Shown here: in pieces, positions 29,592 to 34,780 of the stretch
Layout of the letters: every line of letters begins with the position of its first letter
Numbering within the stretch: position 1 is the stretch's first letter
IMG/VR virus record: IMGVR_UViG_3300032516_000091
Span: 1 to 34,780 of that record
Origin: a virus
Direction: 5' to 3' (one strand)
Length of the DNA stretch: 34,780 nt
Notes under the pieces: model-generated
Database searches by the model: none
What the model was told of the DNA's origin: nothing
Seen by the model: the letters and a program-made list of their open reading frames with translations, nothing else
Made by a program: the position numbers and the translations under genes

Positions 29592-29915
29592 ATGAAACGA
29601 AAATCAAGAGAGGGGTCAGCGTTCCGACTAAAATACAACAAGGTTGCGAATGCGATACGAAATGCAAGCGTGGATGGTAGGATCAGGGAAAAAGTGCTGA
29701 AGAACATAATTAGAGACATAATCCCAAATGCCTTAGATACTAGGACTCAGGAAAGGTGGCTGGTTGACTTGCAATACCCACCAGCCTGGTCGGGGTGTGC
29801 GCCGGTGCTGTCCGCGATTGGCCGCGCAACGGGACAGGTTTATTACGAAGTTCTCCCGGAGCGGACTCAAAAAGTTTCGATAGAAACGATTGTTTTTCAG
29901 GAGGCGAACAGGTGA
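29592..29915 (+). CDS. Hypothetical protein (107 aa)
   Basis: ATG 29592 is preferred; an in-frame ATG at 29481 would run through the structured RNA candidate and adds a low-complexity start. The protein has a basic N-terminus, two helices (NAIRNASVDGRIREKVLKNI), and a C-terminal beta part (GQVYYEVLPERTQKVSIETI). No family recognised. Its stop overlaps the GTG of the following gene, so the two are probably co-translated. Confidence 0.55.
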   Translation: MKRKSREGSAFRLKYNKVANAIRNASVDGRIREKVLKNIIRDIIPNALDTRTQERWLVDLQYPPAWSGCAPVLSAIGRATGQVYYEVLPERTQKVSIETIVFQEANR

Positions 29916-30142
29916 AGTGGCACTGCCCGAAACTAAAGCAGGACATTAGGCCGGACGAGTGCTGGGAGATACGCGTCAAGCTTAGCACGTGCAACAACAA
30001 GGAGTGCCCGCACTACGAAACCGACACTATGCTGGAGGCAATGCGAAAGAGAGCGACCAGGGCGGAATCCCAGAAAAGCATTGTTGCCAGCCTCTCGGCT
30101 GGCGCGGTGATATTTACTTTGAAACAGGAGGTTTCCCGATGA
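29912..30142 (+). CDS. Small cysteine-rich protein (76 aa)
   Basis: GTG 29912 overlaps the previous stop (GTGA) and has GGAGG upstream. The first 33 residues contain CPKL, CWEI, C, and CPHY, enough for one zinc. The C-terminal half contains a helix and, at 30086-30103, a palindromic GCCAGCC-TCTC-GGCTGGC element within the coding frame. Its stop overlaps the methyltransferase ATG. Function unknown. Confidence 0.6.
   Translation: MKWHCPKLKQDIRPDECWEIRVKLSTCNNKECPHYETDTMLEAMRKRATRAESQKSIVASLSAGAVIFTLKQEVSR
30086..30103. repeat. Palindrome GCCAGCC/GGCTGGC, copy 1
   Basis: A perfect 7-bp inverted repeat with loop TCTC lies in the coding sequence of the small cysteine-rich gene. The same arms recur at 31211-31245 and 31800-31825, each extended as GGCTGGCG, suggesting a family of palindromic elements confined to this cassette. 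Confidence 0.6.
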
Positions 30143-31104
30143 ACGAAGCAATATCCGAAACACCCCAAAGAGATGCCTCGCTCGGGGCGGATGCCCCGAT
30201 TGCGAGGGGGGGCGACTTGCCGAAGTGGTGGCCAAGTGCTAACCCCTATATCATCGGTGACAACCTCGACATAATGCCACTTCTCCCCGACGATTGCATA
30301 GACCTAACGGTGACAAGCCCCCCGTATGACAATCTCCGAGAATACGGCGGTCATACATGGAACTTCGACAAGTTCAAGGATTGCGCCAAGCAACTGTTCA
30401 GGATAACCAAACCTGGCGGCGTGGTTGTGTGGGTTGTCGGGGATGCCACGATTGACGGGAGCGAAACTGGCACATCATTTAGGCAGGCTCTTTACTTTAA
30501 GGAAGTGGGGTTTAATCTGCACGATACGATGATATGGAATAAAGATGGTGGCGGTGCTGTTGGCTCTAATAAGTGTTATACCCAAAATTGGGAGTTTATG
30601 TTTGTATTTAGCAAAGGAACCCCTAAGTGCATCAACCTTATTTATGACAAACCTAATAAATCCTTCGGACAAGATAAGAGTGGAGTCGGTAGAAGATTGG
30701 TATCTGGGGAGCATAAAATAGAGAATCGTAAGCCGTCGGCAGAGTTTAGCAGGAGAAATAATTATTGGTATATTCCGACAGAGCGAGGCGAACATCCCGC
30801 AGTATTTCCAGTCGCCGTGGCGCACGACCACATCGTAAGCTGGAGCAACCCTGGCGCAATCGTTTTAGACCCGTTCGCGGGAAGCGGTACGACCTTGCAT
30901 CAATGCCGCAAACTTGACCGCGTGGGGCTTGGAATAGAAATCAACCCCAAATACGAGGCATTACTGCGGGATAGGTCAATGTCCAACATCGCCAGGTTAG
31001 ACGCCTTCGCCCCCCCTCGCAACCGTGAGGGCGGGGTAAGCGAAGGAACTCAACAATCGAACCAACTAACCAAGGTCACTTTGGTTGGAAAGGAGGATTC
31101 CTGA
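30139..31104 (+). CDS. DNA methyltransferase, TSPPY type (321 aa)
   Basis: This complete amino-methyltransferase has catalytic motif TSPPY at residues 59-63 and SAM-binding DPFAGSGTT at 244-252, with a target-recognition region between (beta class). TSPPY occurs in both N4-cytosine and N6-adenine enzymes, so base specificity is open. GGAGG precedes ATG 30139, which overlaps the previous stop. The centre of the gene is AT-rich, while its two ends carry GC-rich palindromes at 30176-30207 and 31004-31046 that code for disordered residues. No restriction partner is adjacent. It is probably an orphan protective or regulatory methylase acquired as a cassette. Confidence 0.88.
   Translation: MNEAISETPQRDASLGADAPIARGGDLPKWWPSANPYIIGDNLDIMPLLPDDCIDLTVTSPPYDNLREYGGHTWNFDKFKDCAKQLFRITKPGGVVVWVVGDATIDGSETGTSFRQALYFKEVGFNLHDTMIWNKDGGGAVGSNKCYTQNWEFMFVFSKGTPKCINLIYDKPNKSFGQDKSGVGRRLVSGEHKIENRKPSAEFSRRNNYWYIPTERGEHPAVFPVAVAHDHIVSWSNPGAIVLDPFAGSGTTLHQCRKLDRVGLGIEINPKYEALLRDRSMSNIARLDAFAPPRNREGGVSEGTQQSNQLTKVTLVGKEDS
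30176..30207. repeat. Palindromic element with GGAT loop, copy 1
   Basis: CCTCGC-TCGGGGC-GGAT-GCCCCGA-TT-GCGAGG is a nearly perfect hairpin inside the methyltransferase N-terminus. The element at 31246-31273 starts with the same GATGCCTCGC, has the same GGAT loop and continues with TTG, so the two look like diverged copies whose stems changed in concert. Confidence 0.6.
31004..31046. repeat. GC-rich hairpin at 3' end of methyltransferase gene
   Basis: CCTTCGC (31004-31010) pairs with GCGAAGG (31040-31046), and CCCC..CCTC with GAGG..GGGG inside, with small bulges. It codes for the odd AFAPPRNREGGVSEG tail of the methylase, which follows the expected end of the domain. Confidence 0.5.
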
Positions 31105-31506
31105 ATGTTGCTCGAAGATGCTCGGAAGCAAATAAGGAAGGACTTAATGATGGCATTACTGAGGCGGTCTGGATACTCAATCGTCAATCCCTCGGTTGAT
31201 TACTCTAACTGCCAGCCGAGCGGAGAGAACGGAGCGAAGGCTGGCGATGCCTCGCCCGAGCCGGATGGCTCGGTTGAAGGGCGACGGAGCGAGAGCGAGG
31301 GGGTGAGGGACGAATCCCCGAAGGGTTCGAGCGTAGGGAGCCCGACAACACTTGTGGCGGGGTGTAAGGATTCGAGGCGCGAAACAATACCAAACCTCTG
31401 CATGAATTTGAAAGACATCGGGGGATTGACTTATCTTTATTGTGGAATGTGCAATGGGCGCAATCCAAACTGCAAAACATACGTTCCATCGAGCAGGAGG
31501 GAATGA
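31105..31506 (+). CDS. Hypothetical protein interrupted by palindromic insert (133 aa)
   Basis: AGGAGG precedes ATG 31105. The N-terminal 35 residues (LEDARKQIRKDLMMALLRRS) and the C-terminal 35 (NLKDIGGLTYLYCGMCNGRN) look like normal protein, the latter with a CxxC. Between them, about residues 36-85 are low-complexity Gly/Ser/Glu/Pro sequence encoded by GC-rich palindromes (31211-31245, 31256-31273). This looks like an in-frame insertion of mobile repeat DNA into a small zinc-binding gene. Function unknown. Confidence 0.5.
   Translation: MLLEDARKQIRKDLMMALLRRSGYSIVNPSVDYSNCQPSGENGAKAGDASPEPDGSVEGRRSESEGVRDESPKGSSVGSPTTLVAGCKDSRRETIPNLCMNLKDIGGLTYLYCGMCNGRNPNCKTYVPSSRRE
31211..31340. repeat. 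Composite palindromic repeat insert
   Basis: GCCAGCC (31211-31217) and GGCTGGC (31239-31245) form an inverted repeat, followed at once by GATGCCTCGC and the hairpin CCGAGCC-GGAT-GGCTCGG (31256-31273), then GA-rich sequence and GGGA-CGAA-TCCC (31307-31318). The run is much richer in G and C than the gene around it and combines both palindrome types found elsewhere in the cassette. Confidence 0.6.
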
Positions 31507-31565
31507 TTTTGTTATTGAGCGCCGAGAGTCCGGTCACTTGCGTTGAACGGAGGCAATCGCTATGA
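31503..31565 (+). CDS. Micro-ORF (20 aa) coupled to both neighbours
   Basis: ATG 31503 overlaps the previous stop (ATGA) and has GGAGG upstream. The 20-residue product is MILLLSAESPVTCVERRQSL, and its TGA overlaps the ATG at 31562. It may serve only to carry ribosomes to the next gene, which has its own GGAGG inside it. Confidence 0.35.
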   Translation: MILLLSAESPVTCVERRQSL

Positions 31566-31798
31566 GACTCAAGGGGCGACGTGCAGGCTCTGCTATTATC
31601 CTATCGGCACCGCGCTCGTGGGAACGCACTTTGCCAGGTTATTTTTACTGCGATGTGAGCAAAATTGAGATTCATTGCAACTACGAGCTCCGGGTCCCAT
31701 CCGACCTTGGCATTATTTTGTCGGAAGTGGAACACCACCTAACGAGGCTCGCAGAGGCATTGAAGCTATGCGAAGAAAAAGAAAAGGGAGGGATTTAG
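31562..31798 (+). CDS. Hypothetical protein (78 aa)
   Basis: GGAGG lies eight bases before ATG 31562. The protein starts basic, contains PGYFYCDVSKIEIHCNYEL, and ends with a long acidic helix likely to form a coiled coil (SEVEHHLTRLAEALKLCEEK). Two cysteines and a few histidines are present but no clear zinc motif. No family recognised. A hairpin follows the stop. Confidence 0.5.
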   Translation: MRLKGRRAGSAIILSAPRSWERTLPGYFYCDVSKIEIHCNYELRVPSDLGIILSEVEHHLTRLAEALKLCEEKEKGGI

Positions 31799-31799
31799 T

Positions 31800-31834
31800 G
31801 GCTGGCGCGCATCCCCAAGCCAGCCTATTTTTAT
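31800..31834 (+). terminator. Hairpin with T-rich tail (palindrome copy 3)
   Basis: GGCTGGC (31800-31806) and GCCAGCC (31819-31825) pair around a 12-base loop and are followed by TATTTTTATT. It may stop transcription before the DNA-transaction operon. Its arms equal those of the palindromic elements at 30086 and 31211, so repeats of that family may have been recruited as terminators. Confidence 0.5.
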
Positions 31835-31850
31835 TGTCAGGAGGTTCAAA

Positions 31851-31886
31851 ATGAGACACGACATCGAGGAGGTAAAGTATGGCTAA
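31851..31886 (+). CDS. Leader micro-ORF (11 aa) before zinc-ribbon gene
   Basis: CAGGAGG is seven bases upstream of ATG 31851. The short product is MRHDIEEVKYG. Its GAGGAGG codons double as the ribosome-binding site of the next gene, whose ATG (31879) lies inside the end of this ORF. A leader peptide controlling translation by coupling is possible; no protein function is implied. Confidence 0.35.
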   Translation: MRHDIEEVKYG

Positions 31887-32166
31887 ACTAAAAAAGTGTT
31901 TGGATTGTAGACGTGTGTTAGGAAAGAAAGACGCCGGATTTCAAACTTGCAGCACATGCCGGTTGAAATCTGAGAACAGGCAACTAAGGGTTGAACTCTC
32001 TGACACAAAAACGAAATTAAAGAAGCTCAAAGAGACAGCCCAATATCCCGTATGGTTTAAAATCAAAGAATCGACCAGAAGTTGCACACAAGAATACCTA
32101 CAACAATTACTGACTGCCATTGCTCCATTTAGCACCAGTATTATCATCGAGACGGGGAGGAACTGA
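31879..32166 (+). CDS. Zinc-ribbon/coiled-coil protein (95 aa)
   Basis: CLDCRRVL (about 7-14) and CSTCRLK (about 24-30) form a zinc ribbon. A basic coiled coil (about 30-52, NRQLRVELSDTKTKLKKLKE) follows and then a short alpha/beta end with one Cys. AT-rich compared with the operon downstream. GAGGAGG precedes the ATG. It is a probable nucleic-acid-binding dimer. Confidence 0.6.
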   Translation: MAKLKKCLDCRRVLGKKDAGFQTCSTCRLKSENRQLRVELSDTKTKLKKLKETAQYPVWFKIKESTRSCTQEYLQQLLTAIAPFSTSIIIETGRN

Positions 32167-32168
32167 TT

Positions 32169-32789
32169 ATGGCTAAAAAGAAAACAGGGGAGTTCAAGCA
32201 CTCCCGAACGGTGAGCATTGAAAGGAAAGTCAATCTGGGCAACTACGAGAGCCTCGGGCTGTTCGAGTCGGCGACGACAAAGTACGATGATGAGAAAGAC
32301 GCCGATAAGATTCACGCTCAGCTCGTCGCCGAGGTCGAGAACAGTATAGGAGAGCGCCTGGTGGCGATTGGGAAAAAGCCGGAGCATGCTCCGGAAGAGC
32401 CTGAGAAAGAGGTCGAGCCCGTCAAGGCAGAGCCAGCCCCAGGACCGTCAGGAGAAAGATTTGTAGATGGTCATACGGAAGGAAAGGACGACTTGCACGA
32501 GGCCATCGAGAAGGTCGTCAAGAAGGCCAACGGTTCGACTCAGAAGCCAGTAGAAGTTCCCGACGGCTTCCAGCAGTTCGACGCGAGCATAGACCCGTAC
32601 CGGCTGGCAAAGGACATCTACAACACGCACGGGTACGCGCCGGACCAGTTCAAGCAGCTCGGAGCGTTGGTCAGGATTCACGTCGGGCACGGGGAGAACG
32701 TCACACCTGAGAACATCGCCAAAGTTCCGAGGGAGAAGCTGGCCGCGTTCCTGCTGAAGCACGGACTCATAAGGGAGAAGGATGGATGA
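32169..32789 (+). CDS. Hypothetical protein heading the recombination/ParB operon (206 aa)
   Basis: The N-terminal 60 residues (RTVSIERKVNLGNYESLGLF, then an acidic helix) form a small beta domain that I have seen at the start of uncharacterised phage proteins near recombination genes. A Pro/Glu-rich linker (about 65-105) follows, and a C-terminal helical domain (about 135-206, DPYRLAKDIYNTHGYAPDQF). GGGAGG precedes the ATG. The stop overlaps the SWIM gene (ATGA at 32786). It may be a single-stranded-DNA-binding or recombination helper, but no diagnostic motif is visible. Confidence 0.6.
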   Translation: MAKKKTGEFKHSRTVSIERKVNLGNYESLGLFESATTKYDDEKDADKIHAQLVAEVENSIGERLVAIGKKPEHAPEEPEKEVEPVKAEPAPGPSGERFVDGHTEGKDDLHEAIEKVVKKANGSTQKPVEVPDGFQQFDASIDPYRLAKDIYNTHGYAPDQFKQLGALVRIHVGHGENVTPENIAKVPREKLAAFLLKHGLIREKDG

Positions 32790-33355
32790 AACAGGAAACC
32801 CTCGATTCACGCACAAAGGGCGAGGCGCTGCCGCCGATCCCGCAACCCAACGACCTGATGCCGAGGGACCAGTACCATTCCACTCACGAGATGAAAGACA
32901 CGTCCATGGACGTCTTTAGCAAAATGGTGGAGACCGGCGACAAACTCGCAAGGAAAGACCTGGTCCTCGGGTACGTCATCAAGCACCCAGACCTGACCGC
33001 GAAGGAACTGGTCAGGGAGATGGTCAAGGACGGGCATTTCGCGTTCAACGACGGCAACCTGGCCCGCCCCCGCCTGACGGAGCTCCAAGACGAGCTGAAG
33101 ATTTTCACGCCTTACAAGCGCGTCTGCGCGGTGACGAGTGAGTACGCCTATGTCTACCGGAGCGCGCAGGTGAAGTACCTGCTCACGATTGAAAGCCGGT
33201 CCGAGCCAGGAACCAACAACGTCACGATTTACTACACCGACGGGACGATTCACTGCACGTGCAAGGGCCGCAGGATCCATGGGCACTGTCACCACGCCGA
33301 GGGAATGCTGCTGATGGTCGAGGGGAAGCGGATTAATCTGGAGGCGAAGGAATGA
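32786..33355 (+). CDS. SWIM zinc-finger protein with winged-helix-like region (189 aa)
   Basis: The C-terminal part has CTCKGRRIHGHCHH at about residues 152-165, the CxCx(n)CxH signature of a SWIM zinc finger, which binds DNA or protein in recombination and transposition proteins. Residues about 60-130 (LVLGYVIKHPDLTAKELVRE, RPRLTELQDELKIF) read as a winged helix. Both flanking junctions are ATGA overlaps, next to an Hjc-like nuclease. I infer a DNA-binding role in recombination or repair. Confidence 0.75.
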   Translation: MKQETLDSRTKGEALPPIPQPNDLMPRDQYHSTHEMKDTSMDVFSKMVETGDKLARKDLVLGYVIKHPDLTAKELVREMVKDGHFAFNDGNLARPRLTELQDELKIFTPYKRVCAVTSEYAYVYRSAQVKYLLTIESRSEPGTNNVTIYYTDGTIHCTCKGRRIHGHCHHAEGMLLMVEGKRINLEAKE

Positions 33356-33663
33356 ACTCAGACCGTAAGGGGAAGGTCGGGGAACGCGAGCTGGCGAACG
33401 AATTGAAACGGTATGGTTACCAGGCGCGGAGGGGCCAGCAATTCTCCGGCATCGAAGGCGAGGACGTCGTAGGTTTGCCTGGCATACACATCGAGTGCAA
33501 GCGCGTGGAGCTGATAAACATCAACAAGGCCATGGACCAGGCCGTCGAGGACGCGAAGCCGGGCGACATGCCGGCGGTCTTCAGCCGGAAGAATAGCAAG
33601 CCCTGGCTGGTGACGATGAGATTAGAGGATTGGATTAAACTATATGGGAGGGACAGGACATGA
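33352..33663 (+). CDS. PD-(D/E)XK nuclease, Holliday-junction-resolvase-like (103 aa)
   Basis: The compact 103-aa protein has the resolvase/VRR-type order: KGKVGERELANELKRYGY (Glu12 helix), then GEDVVGLPGIHIECKRV, giving Asp38 and E-x-K (Glu49, Lys51), and a final DAVFS-like segment (PAVFSRKN). These metal-binding residues define PD-(D/E)XK nucleases, and size and order suit Hjc-like enzymes, which resolve branched DNA before packaging. Translationally coupled to SWIM and ParB-like genes on either side. Confidence 0.8.
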   Translation: MNSDRKGKVGERELANELKRYGYQARRGQQFSGIEGEDVVGLPGIHIECKRVELININKAMDQAVEDAKPGDMPAVFSRKNSKPWLVTMRLEDWIKLYGRDRT

Positions 33664-34337
33664 AAGAAACTCAGACGAATTTGGAGCAAATAGTGGAGCT
33701 GGAATTTAAGAACGTGAGGGAGAGCAACCTCAACCCGCGCATGAACTTTGACGGCCTCGAGGACCTGATACAGAGCATCAAGGAGAACGGTATCCTCGTG
33801 CCGATGCTGGCCAGGAAACAAAAAGACAAATGCGAGCTGCTGGACGGCGCGCGAAGGCTCAGGGCTGCGAAGAAGGCAGGCCTGACCAAAGGGCCGTTCA
33901 TCATCCGGGACGTCCCGGACAAGCTCGTCGCGGAGACGATGTTCAACGCCAACGAGCATGCAAGCCTGAAGCCGGTGGAGCAGGCTCGAGCACTGAAATC
34001 CATGCAGGACGCAGGGCACACGATCAAGGAGATCGCCAAGAGGACCGGGCGCTCGGAGGCGGCGATAACAGAAGCGCCAGCAAAAGAGAAAGACCCGGAA
34101 CCAATGGAACTCATGCCGGGGCAAAAGGAAATTCTGAAGCACATAAGAGCGCACCCTGACGCGCAGCACACATCAACGACCCTGGCCATTCAACTCAATC
34201 AATCAACAAAGACAATCGAGGACCTGGCGCTACCAATGATATCAAGTGGCCTCCTTGTCACCAAGGACGGATTCATCGACATTGCGGTGAAGCCGAGAGC
34301 CAACCAGGAATCGGCAAAGCCAGAGGCGATCCAGTGA
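33660..34337 (+). CDS. ParB-like partition/nuclease protein (225 aa)
   Basis: The ParB N-terminal domain spans about residues 14-100: NPRMNFDGLEDLIQSIKENG near 26-45, then LLDGARRLRAAKKAG (ParB box II) near 60-74, and NEHASLKPVEQARAL near 97-111. A short helix-turn-helix (TIKEIAKRTGRSEAAI) follows, but the rest of the central ParB domain is missing and is replaced by a Pro/Glu linker and a winged-helix-like end. It may bind a centromere-like site or regulate the operon. It is followed by a second ParB domain, fused to a methylase, in a GTGA overlap. Confidence 0.8.
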   Translation: MKETQTNLEQIVELEFKNVRESNLNPRMNFDGLEDLIQSIKENGILVPMLARKQKDKCELLDGARRLRAAKKAGLTKGPFIIRDVPDKLVAETMFNANEHASLKPVEQARALKSMQDAGHTIKEIAKRTGRSEAAITEAPAKEKDPEPMELMPGQKEILKHIRAHPDAQHTSTTLAIQLNQSTKTIEDLALPMISSGLLVTKDGFIDIAVKPRANQESAKPEAIQ

Positions 34338-34780
34338 AACCAAAGCTGCAGATGCGGATGGTGAAACTCGCCGATATTCGTCTCTCCGGACGGAATCCGA
34401 GGAAGATGTCAGAGGTTCAAAGGGATCAGTTGAGACGCTCAATCCTGGAGTTCGGATTCAAGGATCCCGTCACAGTTGACAGGAGCATGCTCCTGATTGA
34501 TGGATACCATCGTCTGAACATCGCCTGGGAGATTGGCATCGAGACCGTGCCCGCCGTCATAGTAGATATCACTCCCGAGAAGAGGGAGCTCCTGGGCATC
34601 GCGTTGAACAGCATCAAGGGCGAATGGAACCTCAGCATGCTGAAGGATATCCTGGGAGAACTCGACGGCAAGGGGCTCGACACGACTCTTGCCGGCCTCG
34701 ACGACGAGGTTCTCAAATCATTAGACACTTTGAACCTTAGTACCCTCGAGGAGATTGCAGACGATGTTTTCGACGCAGGG
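34334..34780 (+). CDS. ParB-DNA methyltransferase fusion, N-terminal part (continues at 1)
   Basis: GTG 34334 overlaps the previous stop (GTGA), with AGAGGCGAT upstream. The frame is open to the contig end, and codons continue unchanged at base 2 of the window. Residues about 9-75 are a ParB/Srx-type domain: GRNPRKMSEVQRDQLRRSIL, DGYHRLNIAWEIG, VPAVIVD. Such ParB domains fused to adenine methylases are known in phages and mobile elements. The methylase half is described at 1-955. Confidence 0.85.
   Translation, partial: MKPKLQMRMVKLADIRLSGRNPRKMSEVQRDQLRRSILEFGFKDPVTVDRSMLLIDGYHRLNIAWEIGIETVPAVIVDITPEKRELLGIALNSIKGEWNLSMLKDILGELDGKGLDTTLAGLDDEVLKSLDTLNLSTLEEIADDVFDAG
34654..34780. repeat. 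Right copy of 127-bp terminal direct repeat
   Basis: Identical to bases 1-127. See the left copy: circular closure with a 127-base assembly overlap is the best explanation, giving a 34,653-bp genome. Confidence 0.93.

Noticed and set aside
31311-31340. GGTTCGAGC resembling a tRNA T-loop
   Set aside because: No other tRNA arms around it; it lies in the palindromic repeat insert.

Overview
The window is almost certainly one complete, circularly closed genome of a tailed double-stranded DNA virus (Caudoviricetes), most likely assembled from a metagenome. Its first 127 bases are repeated exactly as its last 127, and a ParB-methyltransferase gene reads through the join in frame, giving a unit of 34,653 bp. 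Every gene I can support is on the + strand. Genes are packed tightly, usually with a 4-base stop/start overlap (ATGA, GTGA, TTGA). The host is probably an archaeon: TATA-box dyads serve as promoters, the portal gene looks leaderless, AGG/AGA arginine and ATA isoleucine codons are frequent, small zinc-ribbon proteins are abundant, and there is an Hjc-like nuclease. Several hairpin-plus-T-tract terminators would also suit a bacterium, so the host domain is not settled.

Layout. (1) About 32.2 kb, through the join, to 4.2 kb is a translationally coupled DNA-transaction and packaging operon: a hypothetical protein, a SWIM zinc-finger protein, a PD-(D/E)XK nuclease, a ParB-like protein, a ParB-methyltransferase fusion, a helix-turn-helix protein (small-terminase candidate), a zinc-finger protein, an HNH nuclease and the large terminase. 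(2) 4.2-7.2 kb holds small zinc-ribbon proteins and an unrecognised 514-aa protein. (3) 7.2-7.3 kb is a dyad-symmetric promoter. (4) 7.3-14.5 kb is the head module: portal-MuF fusion, protease-scaffold fusion with a nested scaffold start, decoration protein, HK97-fold capsid protein, two membrane proteins and a head-tail adaptor. (5) 14.5-19.2 kb is a tandemly duplicated pair of genes (lectin-like protein plus Ig-like/head-closure protein). (6) 19.2-26.1 kb is the tail module: completion proteins, tube, chaperone-like protein, a very short tape-measure candidate, a Dit-like protein and an 800-aa hub with an AT-rich inserted domain. (7) 26.1-26.4 kb is a structured AT-rich intergenic control region. 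(8) 26.4-32.2 kb is the accessory region: an integrase core-binding fragment, small zinc proteins, a protein with a tetrapeptide repeat array, structured-RNA candidates, a second DNA methyltransferase among palindromic elements, and micro-ORFs.

How it works together. The virus brings its own packaging motor, capsid, tail, DNA methylation and recombination-type nuclease, but no recognisable polymerase, primase, helicase or endolysin. Replication and probably lysis therefore depend on the host or on unrecognised genes. The most unusual content is the 28.9-29.6 kb segment, where two intergenic stretches fold into nested helices that read as novel non-coding RNAs, together with the palindromic-repeat cluster around the second methyltransferase and the duplicated adhesin cassette. 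All functions are read by eye from motifs and gene order; no database search was run.
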